Assembly: GCF_002591975.1 (NCBI RefSeq)
Contig: NZ_NVQE01000005.1
Coordinates: 62,001 to 126,000 of the forward strand
Direction: 5' to 3'
Length of the DNA: 64,000 bases
Source of the DNA: Mycobacterium neglectum
Lineage (GTDB): Bacteria; Actinomycetota; Actinomycetes; Mycobacteriales; Mycobacteriaceae
The notes below the pieces were generated by a model. The model searched no databases and was not told the DNA's origin. It was given only the letters and a program-made list of their open reading frames with translations. Shown piece after piece: positions 1 to 7,330 of the stretch. A program made the translations under genes and the position numbers. The stretch's first letter is position 1; every line of letters starts with the position of its first letter.

Positions 1-126
1 GGCGGCGTCGACATCGGTGATCGTCAGCGCGAAGCCCAGCTCGTCGGCGAGTTCGGCAAGCCGCGTGGCGGCCCCGGTGCAGATCGTGCAGCCCGCACGT
101 GTGAGCAATTCCACCTGCCTATCCAT
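1..126 (-). CDS. Glutaredoxin-like thioredoxin-fold protein (partial, N-terminal part only)
   Basis: Only the first 42 codons are in the window; the gene runs off the left edge. The visible protein begins MDRQVELLTRAGCTICTGAA, and the C-T-I-C pair at residues 13-16 fits the redox-active CxxC of small glutaredoxin-like (DUF836) proteins. A thiol-disulfide role in the cytoplasm is inferred from the family. In M. tuberculosis the equivalent Rv0508 sits near serB1 but, as I recall, is separated from it by mmpS2-mmpL2. Here it diverges directly from the serB1-like gene across 38 bp. The ATG at 126 is the natural start. Confidence 0.75.
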   Translation of the reverse strand, partial: MDRQVELLTRAGCTICTGAATRLAELADELGFALTITDVDAA

Positions 127-152
127 CACGCAAGTATCTCCGCACGGTGACT

Positions 153-158
153 TAGGCT
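153..158 (+). promoter_or_regulatory. -10 box for a leaderless serB1 transcript
   Basis: TAGGCT lies 6 nt before the GTG start of the serB1-like gene, so transcription would begin at or next to the start codon. No Shine-Dalgarno sequence is visible in the short gap. The same hexamer with similar spacing precedes galE2 and the nitrilase-family gene in this window. Confidence 0.5.
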
Positions 159-164
159 GAATTC

Positions 165-1076
165 GTGTCCGATTCCGACGTCATCGAGCCTGCGGAGCCG
201 TCCCTGGGTGCAGACGCCGATGATCAGCAGCTTGCGGGTGAGGCCAGCGCGGGTGCGGCAGTCTTCGACCTGGGCGAGCCCAGCGCAGCAGGCGCCCCGC
301 CACCCGATCTGACCGCGGCGGCCTTCTTCGACGTCGACAACACACTCGTGCATGGGTCGTCGCTGGTGCACTTCGCCCGCGGACTGGCCTCCCGCAAGTA
401 CTTCACGTACGGCGATCTCGGCCGATTCGCCTACGCGCAGGCCAAGTTTCAGCTTCTCGGTCGCGAAAACAGCGATGACGTGGCCGAGGGAAAGCGCAAA
501 GCGCTCGCGTTCATCGAGGGGCGGTCGACCGCGGAATTGATGGCCCTGGGCGAGGAGATCTACGACCAGATCATCGCCGACAAGATCTGGCCGGGTACCC
601 GCACGTTGACGCAGATGCACCTCGATGCCGGCCAACAGGTGTGGCTGGTCACCGCTACGCCCTATGAGCTGGCAGCCACCATTGCCAAACGACTGGGACT
701 GACCGGCGCGCTCGGCACCGTCGCCGAGTCGGTCGACGGCGTGTTCACCGGCCGGCTCGTCGGCGACATCCTGCACGGCGCGGGCAAAGCGCATGCGGTG
801 CGGGCGCTGGCCATCCGCGAAGGCCTCAACCTGCGGCGGTGCACGGCATACTCGGACAGCTTCAACGACGTGCCGATGCTGTCGCTGGTCGGCACGGCCG
901 TAGCGATCAATCCGGACGCCGACCTGCGTGATCTCGCACGAGAGCGCGGGTGGGAGATTCGTGATTTCCGCACCGCACGCAAGGCCGCGCGGATCGGCGT
1001 GCCGTCAGCTCTGGCGTTGGGCGCCGCCGGCGGCGCGTTGGCGGCAATCGTGTCGCGGCGCCAGGACGGCCGTTGA
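165..1076 (+). CDS. serB1: HAD-family phosphatase, SerB1-like
   Basis: This 303-residue protein has a low-complexity Ala/Glu-rich N-terminus of about 50 residues, then the HAD motif [12 protein letters not shown], with the nucleophile and acid/base aspartates at D56 and D58. Later motifs include the TATPYE segment and [11 protein letters not shown], which carries the metal-binding aspartates. The family hydrolyses phosphoserine or related phosphomonoesters, but the true substrate of SerB1-type proteins is not certain. An Ala/Gly/Leu-rich stretch near the C-terminus could touch the membrane. The GTG start follows a leaderless-type -10 box. The next gene, the Rv0504c-like dehydratase, is co-oriented, matching the order in M. 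tuberculosis. Confidence 0.8.
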   Translation: MSDSDVIEPAEPSLGADADDQQLAGEASAGAAVFDLGEPSAAGAPPPDLTAAAFFDVDNTLVHGSSLVHFARGLASRKYFTYGDLGRFAYAQAKFQLLGRENSDDVAEGKRKALAFIEGRSTAELMALGEEIYDQIIADKIWPGTRTLTQMHLDAGQQVWLVTATPYELAATIAKRLGLTGALGTVAESVDGVFTGRLVGDILHGAGKAHAVRALAIREGLNLRRCTAYSDSFNDVPMLSLVGTAVAINPDADLRDLARERGWEIRDFRTARKAARIGVPSALALGAAGGALAAIVSRRQDGR

Positions 1077-1103
1077 GAATCACGGTGCGCATACCAGCGC
1101 TGA

Positions 1104-1109
1104 TAGGCT
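1104..1109 (+). promoter_or_regulatory. Candidate -10 box for the Rv0504c-like gene
   Basis: TAGGCT lies about 33 nt before the ATG of the dehydratase-like gene. This leaves a short leader that carries GAAGAGAA as a Shine-Dalgarno-like stretch. No convincing -35 is seen, which is common in mycobacteria. Confidence 0.35.
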
Positions 1110-1142
1110 CGCGCCCGCAGATCACGAGATGAAGAGAACGCT

Positions 1143-1679
1143 ATGGCTATCGCTGAAGAGATCATCGGAACCCACTACCGGTACCCCGACTACTTCGAAG
1201 TCGGCCGGGAGAAGATCCGTGAGTTCGCGCGGGCCGTCAAGGACGAGCATCCGGCGCACTTCACCGAGGACGCCGCAAAAGAATGCGGCCACGACGACCT
1301 CGTCGCGTCACTGACGTTCGTCGCGGTGGCGGGGCGGCGGGTGCAGAACGAGATCTTCAATCAGTTCGACGTGCCGGTCAACATGGAGCGGGTACTGCAC
1401 CGCGACCAGAAGCTGATCTTCCACAAGCCGATCATCTCCGGCGACAAACTGTGGTTCGACTCATACCTTGATTCGGTCATCGAGTCGCACGGCGCCATTC
1501 TCACCGAGATCCGCGGCGAGGTCACCGACGACGAGGGCAACCCCGTGCTCACCAGCATCGTGACCATCCTCGGCGAGGCCGAGCAGGATGAGGCCGATGA
1601 AGTCACCGCACAGATCGCCGCCGCGCGCGACGCGGCCATCGCCAAAATGATCGCTGGGCAAAGCAATAAGAACAGCTAG
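1143..1679 (+). CDS. FAS1-type (MaoC-like) dehydratase, Rv0504c-like
   Basis: This 178-residue single hotdog-fold protein resembles the HadA/HadC and Rv0504c group (UPF0336, FAS1-like dehydratase domain). Its start, [20 protein letters not shown], matches the typical N-terminus of HadA-type subunits. HadA and HadC partner with HadB in the dehydration step of mycolate elongation. This paralogue has no hadB neighbour, so a fatty acyl (R)-3-hydroxyacyl dehydratase role is only inferred. An AAGAGAAC stretch precedes the ATG. The gene converges on plsC across a GC-rich hairpin. Confidence 0.75.
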   Translation: MAIAEEIIGTHYRYPDYFEVGREKIREFARAVKDEHPAHFTEDAAKECGHDDLVASLTFVAVAGRRVQNEIFNQFDVPVNMERVLHRDQKLIFHKPIISGDKLWFDSYLDSVIESHGAILTEIRGEVTDDEGNPVLTSIVTILGEAEQDEADEVTAQIAAARDAAIAKMIAGQSNKNS

Positions 1680-1705
1680 GCTTTCCCCGGTCCCCAACTT
1701 CGTGG

Positions 1706-1724
1706 GGGCCCATCGCGTGGGCCC
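1706..1724. terminator. GC-rich hairpin between convergent genes
   Basis: GGGCCCA, a TCGCG loop, and TGGGCCC form a perfect 7-bp stem between the convergent dehydratase and plsC genes, so it could stop transcription from both sides. No U-tract follows. The 12-mer CGCGTGGGCCCA recurs inside the thioesterase gene near 6.25 kb, so this may be a copy of a small repeat family. Confidence 0.5.
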
Positions 1725-1741
1725 AGGTCGCGCCGAAATCG

Positions 1742-2812
1742 CTATCCGAAGAACGGATTTCGCCGGTTGGCCAACAACTGGTAGAGCGTCTGCTGGATGG
1801 TCTCGCGCACCTGGTCGGTCAGCTCGAAGGTGATCATCGGATCGTCGGCCGCTGCTTCGTCGTAATCAGCCGTGTAAATCGGTTCGCCGAACTGGATGTG
1901 CCACTTCGAGGGCAACGGCACCAACCCGACAGGTCCGGCCAACGGGAACAGCGGGGTGACGGGGAAATACGGCAGCCCGAGCAGGCGGGCCAACAGCTTG
2001 ATGTCGGCGATCATCGGGTAAATCTCTTCGGAGCCGACGATCGAGCACGGCACGATCGGCGCCTTGGTCCGCAGCGCCGCCGCGACGAACCCACCGCGCC
2101 CGAACCGCTGCAGCTTGTAGCGGTCCTTGAAGTGCTTGCCGAGTCCCTTGTAGCCCTCGGGGAAAACGGCGGTCAGCTCACCGGCGGCCAACAGCCGGTG
2201 CGCGTCGGACGTGCAGGCCATGGTGTGACCGGCCTTGCGCGCGGCCTGGCCCAGCACGGGCATGTCGAACACCATGTCGGCGGCGAGCAGCCGTAGGTCG
2301 CGATTGGTCGGGTGGTTGTCGTGAACCGCCACCGACGTCATCAGTCCGTCGAAGGGCAACACCCCGGCATGGTTGGCGACCACCAAGGCGGCACCGGTCT
2401 CGGGCAAGTTCTCGATGCCGCTGACCTCAACCCGGAACCACGACTTGAAAAACACTCGCAGCAAAGGCAAGAAGATTGCGTCGTTGAGGTGGGAGTCGAA
2501 CCCGAACTCGTCGACGGTGTAGTCGCCCATCATCCGCTTGCGAATGAATTCAGCGCCTGCGCCGATGCGCATGGCGAGTTCGGTCGGTGTCTCGTCGGCG
2601 CCGGCGGCGCCTAGCGCAGCGCCGCGGACCTGGTCGATCTCGCGAACGACAGCAGCGATCTGCTCGGCAGATGCGTGGGTGCCGCCGTCGGACTGCAGGG
2701 AAGGATGTCGACGCGAACTGTCCGCCCGCGCCGCAGCGGCCCGCCGCTGGGCCGCCGATCGGCCCGAATTTGAGTGCAGCGGAATGACTTTAGCCTTTGA
2801 CTCGCCCGCCAC
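1742..2812 (-). CDS. PlsC-type lysophospholipid acyltransferase (Rv0502-like)
   Basis: The 356-residue product has an LPLAT/PlsC domain in its C-terminal two thirds. The acceptor motif NHAGVLPFDG supplies the catalytic histidine, and FPEGYKG is the phosphate-binding block. The His-to-Asp spacing, HAGVLPFD, is wider than the textbook HX4D but appears to be usual in this mycobacterial subgroup. It should transfer an acyl group to a glycerol- or lyso-phospholipid at the inner membrane. I chose the GTG at 2812 because GGAGAAGG sits just upstream and the protein then begins (M)AGESKAKVIPLH, close to Rv0502. An upstream start at 2908 would overlap galE2. It is co-oriented with galE2, 38 bp away. 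Confidence 0.85.
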   Translation of the reverse strand: MAGESKAKVIPLHSNSGRSAAQRRAAAARADSSRRHPSLQSDGGTHASAEQIAAVVREIDQVRGAALGAAGADETPTELAMRIGAGAEFIRKRMMGDYTVDEFGFDSHLNDAIFLPLLRVFFKSWFRVEVSGIENLPETGAALVVANHAGVLPFDGLMTSVAVHDNHPTNRDLRLLAADMVFDMPVLGQAARKAGHTMACTSDAHRLLAAGELTAVFPEGYKGLGKHFKDRYKLQRFGRGGFVAAALRTKAPIVPCSIVGSEEIYPMIADIKLLARLLGLPYFPVTPLFPLAGPVGLVPLPSKWHIQFGEPIYTADYDEAAADDPMITFELTDQVRETIQQTLYQLLANRRNPFFG

Positions 2813-2850
2813 CTTGATACCTTCTCCCCACCCGATACGAACTGTTGCTG

Positions 2851-3927
2851 CTATCTTCCCCACCGCTGCGCCGCGGACACGGCACGGCTCTCCACTGAGC
2901 GTACCCATTTTGGGTCAATGATCGGAGTCAACCCGCGACCCCGGACGTAGTCGTCGAAGGCTTCCACCGTTGTCCACTTCGGGCTGTAGCCAAGGTCATT
3001 ACGCATACGTGTCGTATCCATGACCCGGCCGTAACTCAAGTAGTCGAGCTGTTCTCGATCGACCTCAGTGTAGCGAGTCGCGCGCCATAGCGAATCCACC
3101 GCCGAGAGCGCCGATCGCGGCACCGGCAGCGGCACCCGGCCCGAACGGCGGATGGCCTGGCTCATCATCATGATTCCCGCAGCGCCGACGTTGAACGCGC
3201 CCGACTTGCCTGCCATCGTCGCGCGCTCCAACGCGCCGAGGGCGTCCTGTTCGTGCAACAGCTGCAGTCGGGCGTCGTGACCGAAGACCGTGGGCACCAC
3301 CGGCCCCGCGAGATACCGCGAGAGCGCGGTGTCCATCGCGGGTCCGATCATGTTGGCCAGACGCAGCACGGTGACCGTGATGTCGGGACGGCGGCGACCA
3401 AGCCCGCGCGCGTAACCCTCGATATCGATGCTGTCGCGGGCGAAGCCATCGCCCGGCGGCCGCCGTGCGCTGCTGTCCTCGGTGAACAGGACGGGATCGT
3501 GCGGGTGGGAACCGTAGATCTCCGACGTCGACTTCACGATCACCCGGCGTACCGTCGGCGCCTTCTGGCAAGCGGCGAACAGCTGGATCGCACCCATCAC
3601 GTTGAGTTCCTTGAGCGCAGCCTTCCCCCCGGCACGCGGCGCGCAGGACGCCGCGGCGGCGTGCACGACAGTGTCGACGTCCCCGTTGCGGATGACCTTC
3701 GCGATGAAGGGGTTGCGGATATCTGCGCGAACGAATTCGGCGCGGCCCATCCGGCGCAGCATGTCCTTGCTCGGCGCGATCGCGTCGACGGCGATGACGT
3801 GATTGATCAACGGGTTCTGAGCCAGCCGAGCCGTCAGATACCCGCCGAGAAATCGGCATGCGCCGGTGACCAGCACAACCTTGGGGTAATGGACGGTGTC
3901 GTCTGGTGAACGACCCTCAGAATCCAT
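2851..3927 (-). CDS. galE2: Extended SDR / NAD-dependent epimerase family protein, GalE2-like
   Basis: This 358-residue Rossmann protein has the nucleotide-binding motif TGACRFLGGY near residue 20 and the extended-SDR segment KSTSEIYG. The usual YxxxK catalytic pair is not visible: the expected place reads DSIDIEGYARGLG. Sugar epimerase activity is therefore doubtful, and a binding or atypical SDR role is possible. It matches Rv0501 (galE2) in sequence and position, between bS22 and plsC. A TAGGCT box lies 6 nt before the ATG, suggesting leaderless initiation. Confidence 0.8.
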   Translation of the reverse strand: MDSEGRSPDDTVHYPKVVLVTGACRFLGGYLTARLAQNPLINHVIAVDAIAPSKDMLRRMGRAEFVRADIRNPFIAKVIRNGDVDTVVHAAAASCAPRAGGKAALKELNVMGAIQLFAACQKAPTVRRVIVKSTSEIYGSHPHDPVLFTEDSSARRPPGDGFARDSIDIEGYARGLGRRRPDITVTVLRLANMIGPAMDTALSRYLAGPVVPTVFGHDARLQLLHEQDALGALERATMAGKSGAFNVGAAGIMMMSQAIRRSGRVPLPVPRSALSAVDSLWRATRYTEVDREQLDYLSYGRVMDTTRMRNDLGYSPKWTTVEAFDDYVRGRGLTPIIDPKWVRSVESRAVSAAQRWGR

Positions 3928-3933
3928 CCGGTC

Positions 3934-3939
3934 AGCCTA
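3934..3939 (-). promoter_or_regulatory. -10 box for leaderless galE2
   Basis: On the minus strand TAGGCT is followed by six bases and then the ATG of galE2. This is the same hexamer and spacing as before serB1. No Shine-Dalgarno sequence lies between them. Confidence 0.5.
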
Positions 3940-3956
3940 GCGACCAAACGACAGGA

Positions 3957-4058
3957 CTACTTGCCGAGTTTTCTGCGCTGAACCCTGGTGCGACGAAGCA
4001 GCTTGCGATGCTTCTTCTTCGACATGCGCTTACGCCGCTTCTTAATGACTGAACCCAT
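3957..4058 (-). CDS. Small ribosomal protein bS22 (33 aa)
   Basis: This 33-residue, extremely basic protein begins [17 protein letters not shown] and ends in RRKLGK. It matches the short AURKAIP1/COX24-type protein Rv0500B, identified as ribosomal protein bS22 in mycobacterial small subunits. About half its residues are Lys or Arg, as expected for an rRNA-buried peptide. GCGGAG lies 3 nt before the ATG. It is shorter than most gene-calling cut-offs. It sits between the Rv0500A-like HTH gene and galE2, the same order as in M. tuberculosis. Confidence 0.9.
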
Positions 4059-4246
4059 GAACTCCGCTACCTAGATGTATATATGCACTTCTGTGCAGCA
4101 CGCCCTGCCTGTGCACTCCGCGCACGTGACTCGACCAGCCACCTTACCTGGGAGGCCCAGGTAAACGAAAAGCGCGTGACGCAGCCGGAAGGCCGGCGAC
4201 ATCGGGCTCGGTGGTCAGGCGCCGCAGGGTGACGTGAGCCGACCAA

Positions 4247-4504
4247 TCAGCCTGCGTCGAAGTACGAGCTTTCGAGCATGTCGTGCACGGCCTTGGCGTG
4301 CACACGGAATGAGCGGCCGACACGCACGGCGGGCAACTCTCCGTTGTGTACCAATCGATATACGGTCATCTTGCTGACACGCATCAGACTCGCCACTTCC
4401 GCGACGGTGAGAAATTGAGCACGAGGCGGCTGGCCGTCGGACGCGCTGCTGTCTCGCTTGCCGCTCGCCGAATCACGACCCGATGGCCCGTTCATAGACG
4501 TCAT
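4247..4504 (-). CDS. Small excisionase-type HTH DNA-binding protein (Rv0500A-like)
   Basis: The 85-residue protein has a disordered Ser/Gly-rich first 28 residues and then a winged-helix/MerR-like HTH_17 domain (FLTVAEVASLMRVSKMTVYR...RVGRSFRV). Such proteins bind DNA through the HTH and wing. The M. tuberculosis counterpart Rv0500A has been treated as a transcription factor. It lies downstream of proC on the same strand. An AT-rich palindrome in the 139-bp gap to proC may be its operator. About 190 bp with no gene follow before bS22; I see only a mixed GC-rich stretch with AT-rich ends there. Confidence 0.8.
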   Translation of the reverse strand: MTSMNGPSGRDSASGKRDSSASDGQPPRAQFLTVAEVASLMRVSKMTVYRLVHNGELPAVRVGRSFRVHAKAVHDMLESSYFDAG

Positions 4505-4622
4505 CGCAACCCATTCAGTTCAGGCACGAGCAGTTCCAGCAGCTTCCCCACCGCTGGCACCAACCCGTGCTTACACGAGGAGAATAGCGTGGCGGATGGG
4601 GTTACTGCGACGGGTGTGGGCT

Positions 4623-4640
4623 AATCAATTTGAATTGATT
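4623..4640. promoter_or_regulatory. AT-rich palindrome upstream of the HTH gene
   Basis: AATCAATT-TG-AATTGATT is a perfect 8-bp inverted repeat with a 2-bp centre, 4 bp after the proC stop codon and about 120 bp before the HTH gene start. It is strikingly AT-rich for this genome. It could be an operator of the HTH protein. It lacks the GC stem and U-run of a terminator. Confidence 0.45.
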
Positions 4641-4643
4641 GAA

Positions 4644-5528
4644 TTACTGAGATGTAATTCCTAGCTGCTCAGACCGTGTTTTTGCGGCCTCCACCGCCGA
4701 TGCGACGGCGGCCCGCAAACCGCCCTTTTCGAGTTCTCGCAGACCAGCGGCGGTGGTACCCCCGGGCGAGGTAACTGTCGCGCGCAGCTGCGCGGCCGTG
4801 GTGTCGATCGCTGTCCCCAGCGCCACATCCCCGGATGGCTGGGCCTCATCGAGGCGCTCCAGCAGCATCGCGGCCGAACCCGCCATTGTTTGCACGACAA
4901 GATCGGTCGCGACCGACCGGGGCAGACCCGCCGCCACACCTGCGTCCACCAAGGCTTCGACCATCAGGAAGAAGTAGGCCGGGCCCGACCCGGACACGGC
5001 GGTGACGGCGTCGAGCTGGGACTCGGGCACGGTCAGGACACCGCCGACCGCGTCGAAGATCACCGACACCTCTTTGAGGTGCTCGGCGGTCGCGAAGCGG
5101 CCCGGCGCCAGCGCACTCACCCCTCCGCCGACGACGACCGGGGCGTTGGGCATGACCCGCACGACAGGTGACCCCGCAGGCAACTTGTTCTCGTAGAACG
5201 CTGCCGTGACGCCGGCCGCAACGGTCACGAAAACCTTTTCGGCGGTATCGGTTTCGGCCCTGGCTGCAGCCTCGGCGATCTCAGCGACCAGTCCCTCGAC
5301 GTCGAACGGCTTCACCGCCACAATGACGTACGTCGCGGTGTCGACCGCGTCGCCCACCGTCGTGACCAACACCGAATACTTCTCGGATAGGTACTTCGCG
5401 CGGCCCGGGTCCTTCTCTGCGACCACCAGGTCCTTGACCTGCCGACCGGCGCGCAGCATGCCCGACAGCAGCGCCTCACCCATACTTCCGCCGCCGATAA
5501 TCCCGATTCTGGCCATGCGGGAAAGCAT
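4644..5528 (-). CDS. proC: Pyrroline-5-carboxylate reductase
   Basis: ProC reduces 1-pyrroline-5-carboxylate to L-proline with NAD(P)H, the last step of proline synthesis in the cytosol. The 294-residue product begins with the dinucleotide-binding GIIGGGSMGEALLSG and contains the signature GSGPAYFFLMVEALVDAGVA with the conserved GSGPAY and nearby TAAQLR/SPGGTTAAGL blocks. Length is normal for the family. Two ATG codons (5528 and 5516) are possible starts; mycobacterial homologues begin similarly to the longer form. Confidence 0.93.
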   Translation of the reverse strand: MLSRMARIGIIGGGSMGEALLSGMLRAGRQVKDLVVAEKDPGRAKYLSEKYSVLVTTVGDAVDTATYVIVAVKPFDVEGLVAEIAEAAARAETDTAEKVFVTVAAGVTAAFYENKLPAGSPVVRVMPNAPVVVGGGVSALAPGRFATAEHLKEVSVIFDAVGGVLTVPESQLDAVTAVSGSGPAYFFLMVEALVDAGVAAGLPRSVATDLVVQTMAGSAAMLLERLDEAQPSGDVALGTAIDTTAAQLRATVTSPGGTTAAGLRELEKGGLRAAVASAVEAAKTRSEQLGITSQ

Positions 5529-5571
5529 TGCAGACGCGGCGGGGGGCCGGTGTCATCGCCCGCCTTCGGCC

Positions 5572-6438
5572 CTACTGCGTCGGCGGCACCATCGCCAGCT
5601 GGCGGCTCTGCACCACGATGTGGCCCTCACAGTCGACGACGATGTGGTCCTCGTCGAACCAGTCCTGGCCGATCTGCACCGTCGTACACAGCACCCGCAG
5701 CCAGCCGTCGGCGGGCAAAGCCCGCAGATAGGCCGTGAGTTGCACGGTGGGCGCCCAGCCGAACCGATTGACCCCGAACGTGACCGGAGCCGACACATCG
5801 CCGCACAGCAGGGCGAAAAGCACGTCGGGAGCGACGCCCTTCGGTCGCACCCAGTACTCGATGACCGGCGGGCCGCCGTCGGACCGCGGTTCCATGGTGG
5901 TCAGCGACGGTCGGATGTCGCAGCCGTGCGCCAGATGGACGATGTCGGCCATCCGATGGCCCGGCCCGATCGGCTCGAGCCCGGGCGGCGGTTCCGGCTG
6001 CATCAGCGGGATCACGGGGTTGACCGACAACAGCGGCGGTACGTGGTGTTCGGGCTCGCCGAGCGTGACCGATGCGCGCACGGCAACCCGGTCCCGCTGT
6101 CTCAGCTCGACGTCGATCAGGCTGACGCGACGGCCGCGCTTGAGTACGGAAGTGTGCACCCGCATCGGGCCGGGATCGGGCGCCCACAGGAAGTTCCCCG
6201 AGATCGCGATCGGCTGCACGTCTCCCCCTACGTCCCCTGCGCTACGCGCGTGGGCCCAGCGCGTGGGAGGTGCCCCCACGGCATGCTCCGTACGCGCGGC
6301 GTTCGCGCACAGCGCCAGCATCGCCCCGCCGTGCACCTTCTCGCCGATCGTCCAATGTTCGTTCAGCTCACCGTCATACACGCCGTCGCCGGCACTGTTG
6401 AGCATCATGGCGTCGGTGAACAGGGTCGAGCTCGGCAT
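5572..6438 (-). CDS. Acyl-CoA thioesterase-family protein (Rv0499-like) with in-frame insertion
   Basis: The 288-residue protein has a double-hotdog, TesB-like layout. The N-terminal half contains EKVHGGAMLALCANAA, and the C-terminal half ends with the DEDHIVVDCEGHIVVQSRQLAMV strand typical of this group. It probably hydrolyses acyl-CoA, substrate unknown. Residues 53-74 look foreign: they interrupt an otherwise continuous hotdog segment and are encoded by a palindromic GC repeat (see the repeat feature). The frame is kept, so the protein may still fold. It sits between proC and the Rv0498-like gene as in M. tuberculosis. Confidence 0.75.
   Translation of the reverse strand: MPSSTLFTDAMMLNSAGDGVYDGELNEHWTIGEKVHGGAMLALCANAARTEHAVGAPPTRWAHARSAGDVGGDVQPIAISGNFLWAPDPGPMRVHTSVLKRGRRVSLIDVELRQRDRVAVRASVTLGEPEHHVPPLLSVNPVIPLMQPEPPPGLEPIGPGHRMADIVHLAHGCDIRPSLTTMEPRSDGGPPVIEYWVRPKGVAPDVLFALLCGDVSAPVTFGVNRFGWAPTVQLTAYLRALPADGWLRVLCTTVQIGQDWFDEDHIVVDCEGHIVVQSRQLAMVPPTQ
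6217..6282. repeat. GC-rich palindromic repeat inserted in the thioesterase gene
   Basis: About 66 bp encode residues 53-74 of the thioesterase and contain nested inverted repeats: CGTGGG/CCCACG and the palindrome TGGGCCCA. The 12-mer CGCGTGGGCCCA is shared with the intergenic hairpin near 1.7 kb, so I read this as a mobile or dispersed mycobacterial repeat. The length is a multiple of three, which keeps the gene open. The boundaries are inferred from the protein and are approximate. Confidence 0.5.
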
Positions 6439-6456
6439 GGGCTTCCTAACCTCGGG

Positions 6457-7302
6457 TCAGCGCAACAGATTTGCGCGGGCGAACTGCAGCGACTCGGCCA
6501 GCAGCGCCTCACGCTCACCGGCCGACCGCGCCCCCGACGTCGTCACCTCGAGGATCACATGACCGGAGAAGTTGCTCGCCGCCAGCATTTCGCAGACCTC
6601 GACGGTCGGCTGGGTGCCGCGGCCAGGCACCAGATGTTCGTCCGCCGACGCGCCGCTGCCGTCGCACAGATGCAGGTGCACCAGGCCCTCGCCCATCCTG
6701 TGCGCCATGTCGAGGGCGTCGGTGCCCGCGGTCGCGGTGTGGGACAGGTCAAGCGTGTAGTGCGCGTGGTTGCCGTCCAGCGGGTCGTAGGACGGCGCGA
6801 ACGCTGAGATACCCGGTCCCGGCTTACCCCCGCGCTTGCGCATGCGCTCGATCGACGTCTGGCCCGCACCGAAGAACCGGTCGGCCCGGAATGGAAACAT
6901 GTTCTCCACTGCCACCAGCACATCGCTGGACGCCTCGAGTTCGGCAACCTGGTCGCTGAATCCTTCGGCATATCTGCGCTGCCACCGGAACGGCGGATGG
7001 ACCACCACGGTCTGAGCGCCGAGCTGCTCGGCGGCCCGTACGCTGCGCTCCAATTTCGGAATCGGATTTGCGCCCCACACCCGCTGCGAGATCAGCAGAC
7101 AGGGTGCATGCACCGAAAGCACGGGCATCTCGTACCGCTCGGACAGCTCGGCGATGGCATCGATGTCCTGGGAGACCGTCTCGGCCCACACCATCAGCTC
7201 GACACCGTCGTAGCCGAGCGTCGCGGCGTACTCGAAGGCGGCCTCGGTCCTCAGCGGGTATACCGAGGCCGTCGAAAGACCGACCTTGATTGCGGGGCGC
7301 AC
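6457..7302 (-). CDS. Xylose-isomerase-like TIM-barrel protein (Rv0498-like)
   Basis: The 281-residue protein belongs to the AP-endonuclease-2/sugar phosphate isomerase fold. It has GYDGVELMVWAET early, SVHAPCLL, VVVHPPFRWQ, VENMFPF, and LDLSHTATAGTD followed by LVHLHLCDGSG. These supply the Glu, His and Asp residues that bind a divalent metal in this fold. The reaction is not known. Its conserved position beside proC and ppx1 in mycobacteria hints at a housekeeping role, but I cannot assign a substrate. Confidence 0.75.
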   Translation of the reverse strand: MRPAIKVGLSTASVYPLRTEAAFEYAATLGYDGVELMVWAETVSQDIDAIAELSERYEMPVLSVHAPCLLISQRVWGANPIPKLERSVRAAEQLGAQTVVVHPPFRWQRRYAEGFSDQVAELEASSDVLVAVENMFPFRADRFFGAGQTSIERMRKRGGKPGPGISAFAPSYDPLDGNHAHYTLDLSHTATAGTDALDMAHRMGEGLVHLHLCDGSGASADEHLVPGRGTQPTVEVCEMLAASNFSGHVILEVTTSGARSAGEREALLAESLQFARANLLR

Positions 7303-7330
7303 GTTGTCTATTCGGCGGCAGTAGTCGCCG

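Noticed and set aside
5206..6807. 533-codon open frame on the plus strand
   Set aside because: It lies opposite proC and the thioesterase gene, is Arg/Pro-rich with no domain, and is a typical GC-skew shadow.
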